Origin: Fluviicoccus keumensis
GTDB taxonomy: Bacteria; Pseudomonadota; Gammaproteobacteria; Pseudomonadales; Moraxellaceae
NCBI RefSeq assembly: GCF_004217445.1
Contig: NZ_SHKX01000011.1
Span: 87,428 to 151,427, forward strand
Reading direction: 5' to 3'
DNA: 64,000 nt
The notes below the pieces were generated by a model that was not told the DNA's origin, searched no databases, and saw nothing but the letters and a program-made list of their open reading frames with translations. Below, one piece after another: positions 7,942-16,449 of this stretch. Position numbers and translations under genes: made by a program. Each line of letters begins with the position of its first letter. Within the stretch, counting starts at the first letter, position 1.

Positions 7942-9291
7942 GTGACGGTCTACGTTCCCCCGGCTCCGAACGCCCCCCGCAACGAAATCCCGTCTGTCCG
8001 TATGGAGACCGGTAGTCTGTTGTTGCCAATCCATCCCGAGCGCGACCGGTTGTTCAACGAACTGCATACGCGGCCGTTCCCGGTGCTGGAGCAAGGCTCC
8101 CGGGTGTCACAGGTCGCTTTGCTGCATGGTGGGCGGGATGTCTCGGCTGAATATGCGCATATCCGCATTCTCTGCGAACGGTACTCCATTTTGCCGCCCT
8201 CGCCGGGGTCGTCCTGCTATTACCAGAACTTCGGCGGTTTCGAGCTGCGTTGGGAAAGGCATACCGAATTCTCCACCTACACCTTCATTCACCGTGTTGA
8301 CGGGCCCGAGCCGTTCCAGCGCACTGGGCTGTCGCTGCTGCCGCCAGGCTGGTTGGCGGAGTTGCCGGGGGAAGTGATCAGCGGCCTGCATATCGAAATC
8401 CACGCCATGCCGGAGCCGGAGCCGGTTGCCGATGTACTGCGGCATTATTTCGAAGGGCAACGCCTGGTCAGTTCTTGGGTGATCGACAAGAAGGCGCGGC
8501 TGTGGACAGCCTACCGGATCCACAACGACGGTCTGGGGCGAATTCTGGTGCTGAACAAGGGTCTGAACCCCTGCCAGCTGGGCCGTCTGGTGCGTCGTCT
8601 GCTGGAGCTGGAAACCTACCGCATGATGGTGTTGCTGGCTTTCCCGATGGCGCGTTCCATCGCTCCCGAAGTGGCAGGCATGGATTCGCAACTGGCGGTG
8701 ATCAATGAACAGATCAACGCCATTCGGGGCCTGGATGACGAACGTCGGCTGCTGGGGCAATTGTCCACATTGGCAGCCCGGATCGAGCATCTGCGTTCCG
8801 AGACCAATTTCCGTTTCTCCGCAGCCCGCGCCTATTACGAGTTGGTGCTAAGCCGTCTGGAAGAGCTGCGCGAGCAGGAAGAGCCGGGCATGCAGACCTT
8901 CAACGAGTTCTTGCCCCGTCGTCTGACCCCGGCTTTCCGCACTTGCGAGGCGGTCAGCGGCCAACTGGATAACTTGTCCAAGCGGATTGACCGCGCCAGC
9001 GAACTGCTGCGCACCCGCGTAGACCTGACACTGGAGGCGCAAAACCAGGATCTCTTGCAGTCCATGAATCAGCGCAGCCAGATGCAGCTGCAGTTGCAGC
9101 AGGCGGTGGAAGGGCTGTCGGTGGTGGCGATCAGTTATTACCTGGTGGGACTGGTGAAATACATGGCCGGTTCGTTGGCGGAAATGGGCTGGCTGAGCCA
9201 CCCGGAACTGGTGGTGGGGTTGTCGGTGCCGGTGTGTGCGGGGCTGGTCTGGCGCGGTGTTCATCGCTTGCGCAAAGGTTTGCAAGGCTGA
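7942..9291 (+). CDS. DUF3422 family membrane-anchored protein
   Basis: 449 residues. N-terminal region with LFNELHTRPFPVLEQGSRVSQVALLHG and SCYYQNFGGFELRWERHTEFSTYTF is characteristic of DUF3422. A long helical, coiled-coil-prone segment follows (about residues 240-390), then two hydrophobic helices near the C-terminus (YYLVGLVKYMAG and VVGLSVPVCAGLVW) that should anchor it in the inner membrane with the N-domain cytoplasmic. I chose GTG at 7942 because GGAGAG lies just upstream; an in-frame ATG at 7930 has no ribosome binding site. The biochemical role of DUF3422 is not known to me. Confidence 0.8.
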   Translation: MTVYVPPAPNAPRNEIPSVRMETGSLLLPIHPERDRLFNELHTRPFPVLEQGSRVSQVALLHGGRDVSAEYAHIRILCERYSILPPSPGSSCYYQNFGGFELRWERHTEFSTYTFIHRVDGPEPFQRTGLSLLPPGWLAELPGEVISGLHIEIHAMPEPEPVADVLRHYFEGQRLVSSWVIDKKARLWTAYRIHNDGLGRILVLNKGLNPCQLGRLVRRLLELETYRMMVLLAFPMARSIAPEVAGMDSQLAVINEQINAIRGLDDERRLLGQLSTLAARIEHLRSETNFRFSAARAYYELVLSRLEELREQEEPGMQTFNEFLPRRLTPAFRTCEAVSGQLDNLSKRIDRASELLRTRVDLTLEAQNQDLLQSMNQRSQMQLQLQQAVEGLSVVAISYYLVGLVKYMAGSLAEMGWLSHPELVVGLSVPVCAGLVWRGVHRLRKGLQG

Positions 9292-9363
9292 GGAAGATGG
9301 AGTGCGCCCGTCAGCCGCGTGGCGCACGACTTTCGCGAGTGGACGAGTGGAATTGCCGGCAAT

Positions 9364-9395
9364 AAAAAAGCCGCTTTGTTAAAAGCGGCTTTTTT
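9364..9395. terminator. bidirectional terminator between DUF3422 gene and tRNA-Asn
   Basis: Stem AAAAAAGCCGCTTT / AAAGCGGCTTTTTT with loop GTTA. It serves the plus-strand DUF3422 gene and the minus-strand tRNA-Asn, which ends six bases away. Confidence 0.85.
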
Positions 9396-9400
9396 GGATT

Positions 9401-9476
9401 TGGCTCCCTGACCTGGGCTCGAACCAGGGACACACGGATTAACAGTCCGTTGCTCTACCGACTGAGCTATCAGGGA
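9401..9476 (-). tRNA. tRNA-Asn (anticodon GTT)
   Basis: 76 nt including an encoded CCA. The acceptor stem TCCCTGA / TCAGGGA, D-arm AGCTCAGTCGGTAGAGC, anticodon loop with GTT and T-arm GGTTCGAGCC all fold as expected. Confidence 0.97.
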
Positions 9477-9494
9477 ATGCTTCGGTAGGGCGGT

Positions 9495-9522
9495 ATTCTA
9501 GAGGTTTTTTTTCAGGGGTCAA
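9495..9522 (-). promoter_or_regulatory. promoter of tRNA-Asn
   Basis: On the minus strand TTGACC and TAGAAT are separated by 16 bases; initiation would fall about 10 bases before the mature tRNA 5' end. Confidence 0.65.
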
Positions 9523-9592
9523 GGGCTGGAACTGATTGATTGCCCGAATTATGTGCACATGGATGCGGTCGCGGATTATTCCCACCGGCAAG

Positions 9593-9628
9593 CCCGGATC
9601 GGGTGGAGTCGGCTCCGTGCGATCCGGG
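9593..9628. other. long inverted repeat downstream of the GST gene
   Basis: Nine-base arms (CCCGGATCG / CGATCCGGG) enclose a second 4-bp stem (GGAG / CTCC, loop TCGG). No T run follows on either strand, so it is not a classical terminator; it might stabilise the end of the GST mRNA. Confidence 0.45.
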
Positions 9629-9635
9629 GAAAAGC

Positions 9636-10553
9636 TTATTGCGTGGTCAGTTGAAAACCCTGCTTGGGAAAGTGCAAGTGCAGGTTGCCCAGCTCGGCGT
9701 CGTGGCGGGCCAGAATCCAGGTGGTAGCGGTAGCTCCAGCCAAAATGCCGTCCGTGGGGATCTGCCCGTAATCATTGGGCGCGATGCGCATGCGGCTGCC
9801 GATCAGCGGATCCTGGCGGTGCTCGGCGGGGATGGGGCGCGGCGCAGCCTTTCCGGCGATCTCCAGTGCGGCTTCGGCGGTGATCTCCCAACGGTCGCCA
9901 TGCCCAAAGGCTTTCATCCGTTCCATCCATGCCAGCGTGCGCGGGTAGCCGCGCAGCAGCGGCGACTCTGCCAGTTCGTGGATAAACCACAAGCTGTGGT
10001 AGGTAGAGAAGTCGGCATGCGTAGGGACGGTGCCGAACAGGAAGTCGCCGGAGAGCTTCTGTTCCACATCGGCGAGATGCTGTTTGACACGCGGCTTTGC
10101 CTGCAATGGGCTGATGGCGCGGACGCGGGCTTTGCGTCCCATGTTGATGCGGTCCCAGAGGAAGCGGCCAATATCCACCAGCGACATGGACTCCCAGACC
10201 TTGCGGTTCAGTGTCGGCGTGCCGGCGGCGAACAGGCAGGCGAAGAAAACGGTCAGGTCGACCTCGGCGACATAGGCCTGCATCTCCGGCGTGCCGTTTT
10301 CCAGCGCCAGTTCCGGCTTGCCGGAGAGGGAGGCGATTTCAGCGGTAATGGTGCGCGAATCGCAGAAGATGTCCGCGCCGATCTGCGCCACCGGAATCTT
10401 GCGGTAACCACCCGCCAGCCGCGCCAGCAAGGGACGAGGCGGCATTTCCCGCGTGATGACGGACTGCCAGCTGAGGCCGGTATAGCCCAGCATGGCGCGG
10501 ATTTTTTCCGAGAAGGGGGACATGGGGTAATGATGCAGGATCAGGTCGGCCAT
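9636..10553 (-). CDS. glutathione S-transferase family protein
   Basis: 305 residues. Thioredoxin-like N-terminal GST domain begins with LILHHYPMSPFSEKIRAMLGYTGLSWQSV, where Ser15 lies at the usual catalytic Ser/Cys position; YRKIPVAQ carries the cis-Pro, and DSRTITAEI the glutathione-binding S-R motif. The C-terminal helical domain follows, but the protein is about 80-90 residues longer than a standard GST, with an added tail after about residue 220 of unknown purpose. ATG at 10553 has GGAG five bases upstream. The substrate is unknown. Confidence 0.8.
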   Translation of the reverse strand: MADLILHHYPMSPFSEKIRAMLGYTGLSWQSVITREMPPRPLLARLAGGYRKIPVAQIGADIFCDSRTITAEIASLSGKPELALENGTPEMQAYVAEVDLTVFFACLFAAGTPTLNRKVWESMSLVDIGRFLWDRINMGRKARVRAISPLQAKPRVKQHLADVEQKLSGDFLFGTVPTHADFSTYHSLWFIHELAESPLLRGYPRTLAWMERMKAFGHGDRWEITAEAALEIAGKAAPRPIPAEHRQDPLIGSRMRIAPNDYGQIPTDGILAGATATTWILARHDAELGNLHLHFPKQGFQLTTQ

Positions 10554-10663
10554 CACGGCTCCGGGAATGGGGATGGAAAGGAATTATAGGAGGAATGGTA
10601 AGGGATACCGCTACTGGACAAGCCGGAAAAACGTCGGTCTGTTCCGGATACTGAGACAGCTAA

Positions 10664-10688
10664 TAAAAAGGGGCCATCCGGCCCCTTT
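10664..10688 (-). terminator. terminator of the aminotransferase gene
   Basis: On the minus strand a GC-rich stem (AAAGGGGCC / GGCCCCTTT with a 4-nt loop) is followed by a T run; it lies just after the aminotransferase stop codon. Confidence 0.8.
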
Positions 10689-10706
10689 CAGCGAGCAGCG
10701 GCGTGA

Positions 10707-11891
10707 TCAGCCCTCGATCGCCTTCTTGATGCGGCCAATGGCGTCTTCCAGCACCTTCATGCTGGTGGCGTAGGAAATACGCATATGGCCGTCCAGACCA
10801 AAGGCGGAACCCGGCACCACGGCGACACCGACGGTGTTCAGCAGCAGGTCGGCGAATTCCAGGTCGTTCTTCAGGCCCAGCTTGGCAATGGCGCCTTCGA
10901 CGTTGCAGAAGGCGTAGAACGCGCCGTCAGCAGCGGAGCAGGAGACACCGGCGATCTGGTTCAGCGCGCCGACCACATAGTCATGACGCTCCTTGAAGGC
11001 CTTGACCATCGGCTGCAGCACGTCCTGCGGACCGTTCAGCGCGGCTTCGGCGGCGACCTGGGAGATGGAGGTCGGGTTGGACGTGGACTGCGACTGCACG
11101 TTCTTCATGGCGCCGATCAGCTTGGCCGGACCGGCGGCGTAGCCGATGCGCCAGCCGGTCATGGCATAGGCCTTGGACACGCCGTTGAGGACGATGGTGC
11201 GGTCGTACAGGTCCGGGGCGACGGTGACGATGTTCTCGAACTTCTCGGCGGTCCAGATGATGTGTTCGTACATGTCATCGGTGGCGATCAGCACTTGCGG
11301 GTGCTTGCGCAGCACTTCCGCCAGCGCCAGCAGTTCGGCCTTGCTGTAGACCATGCCGGTCGGATTGGACGGCGAGTTCAGCACCAGCAGCTTGGTGTTG
11401 GGGGTGATGGCCTTTTCCAGCTGTTCAGCGGTGATCTTGTAGCCCTGCGACTGCGGGCACTCGATGCACACCGGGGTGGCGTCGGCGATCAGCACCATGT
11501 CCGGGTAGGACACCCAGTACGGCGCGGGGATGATGACTTCGTCGCCCTTGTTCAGGAAGGCGAGGGCGAGGTTGAAGAAGCTCTGCTTGCCGCCGCAGGA
11601 CACCAGGATCTGGTTCGGGGCGTAGTCGAGGCCCTGGTCGCGCTTGAACTTGGCGATGATCGCCTTCTTCAGACCGGGGGTGCCGTCGACGGCGGTGTAC
11701 TTGGTGAAACCGCTCTCGATGGCCTTGATGGCGGCCGCCTTGATGTGTTCCGGGGTATCGAAGTCCGGCTCGCCGGCGCCCAGGCCGATAATGTCCTTGC
11801 CGGCAGCTTTCAGTTCAGCCGCCTTGTTGGTCACGGCCAGGGTGGGGGAGGGCTTGATGCTCAGTACGCGGTCGGAGAGACGAAGTTCCAC
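10707..11891 (-). CDS. aspartate aminotransferase (PLP class I)
   Basis: 394 residues. Transaminates aspartate/oxaloacetate with glutamate/2-oxoglutarate. PLP is held by Lys240 in NGVSKAYAMTGWRIGY; the SNPTG motif (Asn176) and GEPDFDTP near residue 40 place it in aminotransferase subgroup I-gamma, related to thermostable AspATs and prephenate aminotransferases. Start is GTG with GAGG seven bases upstream. It is divergent from uvrB across 79 bases; I recall this adjacency from Acinetobacter. The exact substrate (Asp or also prephenate) cannot be decided here. Confidence 0.88.
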   Translation of the reverse strand: MELRLSDRVLSIKPSPTLAVTNKAAELKAAGKDIIGLGAGEPDFDTPEHIKAAAIKAIESGFTKYTAVDGTPGLKKAIIAKFKRDQGLDYAPNQILVSCGGKQSFFNLALAFLNKGDEVIIPAPYWVSYPDMVLIADATPVCIECPQSQGYKITAEQLEKAITPNTKLLVLNSPSNPTGMVYSKAELLALAEVLRKHPQVLIATDDMYEHIIWTAEKFENIVTVAPDLYDRTIVLNGVSKAYAMTGWRIGYAAGPAKLIGAMKNVQSQSTSNPTSISQVAAEAALNGPQDVLQPMVKAFKERHDYVVGALNQIAGVSCSAADGAFYAFCNVEGAIAKLGLKNDLEFADLLLNTVGVAVVPGSAFGLDGHMRISYATSMKVLEDAIGRIKKAIEG

Positions 11892-11932
11892 GGGTCAACC
11901 TCTTGTTCATGATGATGTGACAACAGGTCTGG

Positions 11933-11938
11933 CATAAT
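11933..11938 (+). promoter_or_regulatory. -10 element of uvrB promoter
   Basis: CATAAT lies 32 bases before the uvrB start in the divergent aspartate aminotransferase-uvrB gap. No CTGT-N8-ACAG LexA-type box is found in this gap. Confidence 0.4.
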
Positions 11939-11970
11939 ACCCGAAAATCCCGCCCGAAAAGAGTGAAAAG

Positions 11971-13989
11971 ATGACAACTCCGCGCCCCTTCGAACTGGTG
12001 ACCGACTACCAGCCCGCCGGAGACCAGCCGACCGCCATTGCCGGTCTGGTGGAAGGGGTGCGCGACGGCTTGCAACACCAGATGCTGCTGGGCGTGACCG
12101 GCTCCGGCAAGACCTTCACCATCGCCAACGTGGTGCAGCAGTTGCAGCGGCCCACCATTGTCATGGCGCACAACAAGACGCTGGCGGCGCAGCTGTACAG
12201 CGAGTTCAAGGCCTTCTTCCCGCATAACGCCGTCGAGTATTTCGTTTCCTACTACGATTACTACCAGCCCGAGGCCTATGTGCCGTCGTCGGACACCTAT
12301 ATCGAGAAGGATTCGGCGGTCAACGACCAGATCGACCAGCTGCGGCTGTCCGCGACCAAGGCATTGCTTGAGCGTCGCGACGTACTGATCGTGGCCAGCG
12401 TCTCAGCTATTTACGGTCTGGGCGATCCTGACGCCTACCTGAAAATGCTGCTGCATATCAGTAAGGGCGAGCGCGTTGACCAGCGCGCCATCCTGCGGCG
12501 GCTGGCGGAAATGCAGTACCAGCGCAATGATGTCGACTTCAGCCGCGGCGCTTACCGGGTGCGCGGCGAGATCATCGACATCTTTCCGGCGGAATCGGAT
12601 GACGAAGCGATCCGCGTCAGCCTGTTCGATGATGAGGTCGAGGCGATCACCTACTTCGACCCGCTGACCGGCGCCACCCTCCGCAAGGTCGCGCGCGTCA
12701 CCATTTACCCGAAGACGCACTATGTGACGCCGAAGGACCAGATCCAGAAGGCGATCGACAGCATCAAGGCCGAGCTGGAAACGCGGCTGCAATGGTTTCT
12801 CGACAACAACAAGCTGGTGGAGTACCAGCGCCTGAAGGAACGCACCAAGTACGACATCGAGATGCTGCAGCAACTGGGTTATTGCAACGGCATCGAAAAC
12901 TACTCGCGGCATCTGTCCGGGCGTGACAGTGGTGAGGCACCGCCAACCCTGTTCGATTATTTGCCCGATGATGCCTTGTTGGTGATCGACGAATCGCACG
13001 TCACCATTCCCCAGATCGGCGCGATGTACAAGGGCGACCGCGCGCGCAAGGAAAACCTCGTTAACTACGGTTTCCGCATGCCCTCGGCGCTGGATAACCG
13101 GCCGATGATGTTCGAGGAATGGGAGAAGATCAGCCCGCAAACCATTTTTGTGTCCGCCACGCCCGGCCCCTACGAAATCAAGCATTCGCAGCGCGGCGTG
13201 GAGCAGGTGGTGCGTCCGACCGGCCTGGTGGATCCGACCATTGAAATCCGCCCGGCCTTTACGCAAGTGGATGATCTGCTGTCGGAAATCCGGTTGCGGG
13301 TCAAGGTGGATGAGCGGGTGCTGGTGACGACGCTGACCAAGCGCATGGCGGAAGACCTGACCCAATACCTGTCCGAGCATCAGGTGCGGGTACGCTATCT
13401 GCATTCGGATATTGATACCGTGGAACGGGTGGAAATCATCCGCGACCTGCGCAAGGGCGTGTTTGACGTGCTGGTGGGCATCAACCTGCTCCGGGAAGGT
13501 CTGGACATGCCGGAAGTCTCGCTGGTGGCCATTCTGGATGCCGACAAGGAAGGTTTCCTGCGCTCCGAGCGGTCGCTGATCCAGACCATCGGCCGGGCGG
13601 CGCGCCACGTCAACGGCAAGGCCATCCTCTACGCCGAGAACATGACCGGCTCCATGCAGCGTGCCATTGATGAAACCGACCGTCGCCGCAACAAGCAGAT
13701 CGCCTTCAATCTGGAACACGGGATTACGCCGCGCAGCATTTCCAAGCCGGTGGTGGATATCCTGGATGTCTACCTGCCTGATGCCGACGAGCCCGCGTTC
13801 CTGAAGGCCTCGGAAAGCGGGCCGGCCATCTACCGCGCCACCGATCCGAAGGCGCTGGCGCGGCAGATCAAGGCCGTGGAAACTGAAATGATGGCCAAGG
13901 CCCGCGAGTTGCGCTTTGAAGAGGCGGCGCGTCTGCGGGATGAACTGCATGTGCTGAAGGAACAACTGCTGATGGTCAGCGGAAGTTAG
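11971..13989 (+). CDS. uvrB: excinuclease ABC subunit B
   Basis: 672 residues, normal for UvrB. Damage-verifying helicase-like subunit of nucleotide excision repair, acting with UvrA and UvrC. Walker A GVTGSGKTF at residues 41-49, the beta-hairpin region around YYDYYQPEAYVPSSDTYIEKD, DEAD-like LLVIDESH, helicase motifs through TIGRAARHVNGKAILYA, and the C-terminal UVR (UvrC-binding) motif EMMAKARELRFEEAARLRDEL are all present. The gene converges on the diguanylate cyclase gene with a 4-base overlap of the 3' ends. Confidence 0.98.
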   Translation: MTTPRPFELVTDYQPAGDQPTAIAGLVEGVRDGLQHQMLLGVTGSGKTFTIANVVQQLQRPTIVMAHNKTLAAQLYSEFKAFFPHNAVEYFVSYYDYYQPEAYVPSSDTYIEKDSAVNDQIDQLRLSATKALLERRDVLIVASVSAIYGLGDPDAYLKMLLHISKGERVDQRAILRRLAEMQYQRNDVDFSRGAYRVRGEIIDIFPAESDDEAIRVSLFDDEVEAITYFDPLTGATLRKVARVTIYPKTHYVTPKDQIQKAIDSIKAELETRLQWFLDNNKLVEYQRLKERTKYDIEMLQQLGYCNGIENYSRHLSGRDSGEAPPTLFDYLPDDALLVIDESHVTIPQIGAMYKGDRARKENLVNYGFRMPSALDNRPMMFEEWEKISPQTIFVSATPGPYEIKHSQRGVEQVVRPTGLVDPTIEIRPAFTQVDDLLSEIRLRVKVDERVLVTTLTKRMAEDLTQYLSEHQVRVRYLHSDIDTVERVEIIRDLRKGVFDVLVGINLLREGLDMPEVSLVAILDADKEGFLRSERSLIQTIGRAARHVNGKAILYAENMTGSMQRAIDETDRRRNKQIAFNLEHGITPRSISKPVVDILDVYLPDADEPAFLKASESGPAIYRATDPKALARQIKAVETEMMAKARELRFEEAARLRDELHVLKEQLLMVSGS

Positions 13990-15407
13990 GCTTGGCAGAC
14001 CCGGTTCCGGCCTTCCCGTTTGGCGGCATAAAGCGCCTGATCGGCATGCTGCAGCAGGGTGGCCAGCGTTTCGACGGGATACGCCGGTGAGGCGATACCT
14101 ATGCTGATGGTCAGATTGACCTGGCTGCCGCCATCCTGCACCAGCGGCGCGGACTCAATGGCTTGCCGCAGCCGCTCCGCTACATCGTGAGCCTGCTCCG
14201 GCGGGGTTTGCACCAGCAGGATGGCAAATTCTTCGCCGCCGATCCGTCCCGCCAGATCGGTATCGCGCAGGCTGGAGCGGATGATGTCCGCCACCCGGCA
14301 CAACGCCCGGTCTCCCACCGCGTGGCCAAAAGTGTCGTTGATATGCTTGAAGAGGTCGATGTCGCACATTAACAGCGACAGCGGCTCGTTGTAGCGGCGG
14401 CTGCGGCTGAGCGTGGACTCCGCCTGTTCGAGGAAGTGGCGCCGGTTGCTCAGGCGGGTCAGGTCGTCGGTGGTAGCCAGCCGCAGCAGTTCATCCTCCA
14501 GATGCTTGCGTTCAGTGATGTCCGTCGACATGCCCAGCATGGCGTACATGGTTCCGTTTTCACTGAACAGCGGCATTTTCACCGACCAGTAAAAGCGGTC
14601 GCGCCCGTCACCCAGCCGGAATGTTTCCATGCCTTCGACCTTGCTGCCGGAAGCCATGGCCTGGGCATCCAGATGCCGGAAATGTACCGAGGCTTCGATA
14701 GTGAACAGGTTTTCATCGCGCAGCCCGATCAGCGAGGCCGGATGCCGCTGCAGCAGCTCGCCCAGTGCTTGATTGGCATAAAGATAGCGGCCGTCCGGGG
14801 CTTTCATGTAGATACAGGCGCGAATGTTGTCGAGGACGGTCGCCAGCAGCGTCTGGTTGGCGCGCAGCGCCTCTTCCATGCGGATGCGGTCAGTGATGTC
14901 GGTGGATATGCCGCAAAGCCCGCGTATGTTCCCCTTGTCGTCGTGCAAGGGCATCTTCACCGTCCAGTAAACCCGCATTTCGCCCCGGCCGTTGGGAATC
15001 AGGCGCTCTTCATCACTGATGGTTTTACCGTGTTGCAGGACTTCGCGGTCGTGGCGATAGATATCCGCCACCGTGTCCGCGGAAAAAAAGTGGCTGTCGT
15101 CACGGCCGAGAATCTCCTCCAGAGAGCGGTTGAGCAGTTCGCGCGCCAGCCGGTTGGCGTAGGTGTAACGCCCCTGCAAATCCTTGATGAAAACATAGGC
15201 GCCGATATGGTCCAGCACGTCGGACAGATCCTTGACCCGTGTTTGCAGTTGATGCAGCACTGCTTCCGAATCCAGGCGGTCCTGGGCGCGAACGATCTCC
15301 AGCCAGTGGTTGATCTTGTCCGGATCAATGCCGGTATGGCGCGAAAAGGCCTCGGCCGGGCCGCCGGACGAAGGAGGGAGGTTTTTCTTTGAGGGTTTTT
15401 TGGGCAT
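13986..15407 (-). CDS. PAS-PAS-GGDEF diguanylate cyclase
   Basis: 473 residues, no membrane segment, so cytoplasmic. Two PAS/PAC modules (about 60-175 and 185-300; each has a YxYAN core and ends in ISTDIT / MSTDIT) precede a GGDEF domain (about 305-470). The active-site loop is GGEEF at 390-394, intact for c-di-GMP synthesis, and the RxxD product-inhibition site (Arg381-Asp384) is at the canonical five-residue distance. The PAS ligand is unknown. Divergent from olsB across 256 bases. Confidence 0.92.
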   Translation of the reverse strand: MPKKPSKKNLPPSSGGPAEAFSRHTGIDPDKINHWLEIVRAQDRLDSEAVLHQLQTRVKDLSDVLDHIGAYVFIKDLQGRYTYANRLARELLNRSLEEILGRDDSHFFSADTVADIYRHDREVLQHGKTISDEERLIPNGRGEMRVYWTVKMPLHDDKGNIRGLCGISTDITDRIRMEEALRANQTLLATVLDNIRACIYMKAPDGRYLYANQALGELLQRHPASLIGLRDENLFTIEASVHFRHLDAQAMASGSKVEGMETFRLGDGRDRFYWSVKMPLFSENGTMYAMLGMSTDITERKHLEDELLRLATTDDLTRLSNRRHFLEQAESTLSRSRRYNEPLSLLMCDIDLFKHINDTFGHAVGDRALCRVADIIRSSLRDTDLAGRIGGEEFAILLVQTPPEQAHDVAERLRQAIESAPLVQDGGSQVNLTISIGIASPAYPVETLATLLQHADQALYAAKREGRNRVCQA

Positions 15408-15574
15408 TGTCCGTATTTCCTGCCGTCACACAATCCGTCGGATGAGGTCTGTGAAGCAAGACTGCCTGATCGGGACAGTCCGTGACGCCGTGATGTTTTT
15501 CGGACTCACAGATGGAATATAGATCAGGATTGGAGCGATCGCTGTCCTTTGCCGTGAAAATGTGCGCAAGCAGC

Positions 15575-15592
15575 CTGTCGTCATTCTGTCAT
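15575..15592 (+). promoter_or_regulatory. Pho box in front of olsBA
   Basis: Two 7-bp direct repeats, CTGTCGT and CTGTCAT, separated by the 4-bp spacer CATT, reproduce the PhoB-binding Pho box layout with one mismatch to the CTGTCAT consensus. It lies 71 bases before the olsB start. In this design PhoB replaces -35 recognition; a -10-like TCTAAA is at 15608-15613. Confidence 0.7.
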
Positions 15593-15663
15593 CCCTTATT
15601 CATCACATCTAAACCTCTGGCTTTCATGCTGCGCGCATCATCTCAGTACAAAGGTGTGATGCC

Positions 15664-16449
15664 ATGCAGACCGTTTCAATGTCCGCCCAGACCGCGATGC
15701 CGCAACCGGAAGCGTCAGGCATCCGGACTCCCCGGTTTGTCGCCCGCTTTGCCCAAGGGCCGCGTGAAGTACAAGCGGCGCAACGCTTGCGGGCCGAGGT
15801 GTTCAGTGCGGAATACGGTGTCAGCTTCGCCCATCCCCAGGGCCTGGATTGCGACCGCTTCGATCCGTACTGCCGTCATCTCAATGTTTTCGATACCCGC
15901 AACGGCCAACTGGTGGCGACCACCCGTCTGCTGCCGGGTGAAGCGACGGCGCGAACCGGCGGTTTTTATTCGGCGGCGGAATTCGACCTGACTCCGTTGT
16001 TGCCCAATTTGCAGGGCCGGGTGCTGGAGATCGGTCGTACGTGTGTCCACCCCGAATACCGTTCTGGCGCGGCGATCACGGTCATGTGGTCGGCGCTGGC
16101 GGAGTTCCTGATGGAAGAAGATTTCGCCTACCTGATCGGCTGCGCCTCCATTGGTCTGGCCGAGGACGCCACCCGTTATCACGCGATTGTCGGTTCTTTG
16201 CAGGAAGAACAGTTCGTGCCGCCGGAATGGCGGGTGCGCCCGCGTCAGCGCATTCCGGCGTTGCCGACCCTGTGCGGCGATGTCAGCGCCAGCCTGCCGC
16301 CCCTGCTCAAGGCCTATTTGCGCATGAATGCCAAGATTGGCGGCGAAGGCAGCCTGGATCCCGAGTTCAACTGCGCCGACATGTTCATCGTCCTGGATGT
16401 CTCCGCGCTGGCTGGCCGTTATGCCCAGCGTTTCCTGAAGGCTGCCTGA
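15664..16449 (+). CDS. olsB: L-ornithine N-acyltransferase (OlsB-like)
   Basis: 261 residues of the OlsB/hemolysin-like acyltransferase fold (GNAT superfamily): FVARFAQGPREVQAAQRLRAEVFSAEYG, then GLDCDRFDPYCRHLNVFD, VLEIGRTCVHPEYRSG and a C-terminal DPEFNCADMFIVLDV are family hallmarks. The enzyme transfers a 3-hydroxyacyl group from ACP to ornithine, giving lyso-ornithine lipid. The acyltransferase partner OlsA overlaps its stop codon (TGATG), completing the two-gene ornithine-lipid pathway. A Pho box upstream fits induction by phosphate starvation. A ribosome binding site (AAGGTG) precedes the ATG. Confidence 0.88.
   Translation: MQTVSMSAQTAMPQPEASGIRTPRFVARFAQGPREVQAAQRLRAEVFSAEYGVSFAHPQGLDCDRFDPYCRHLNVFDTRNGQLVATTRLLPGEATARTGGFYSAAEFDLTPLLPNLQGRVLEIGRTCVHPEYRSGAAITVMWSALAEFLMEEDFAYLIGCASIGLAEDATRYHAIVGSLQEEQFVPPEWRVRPRQRIPALPTLCGDVSASLPPLLKAYLRMNAKIGGEGSLDPEFNCADMFIVLDVSALAGRYAQRFLKAA

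Noticed and set aside
12403..13965. Long open frame antisense to uvrB (520 codons)
   Set aside because: Codon-bias shadow with His/Gln-rich, domain-free translation.
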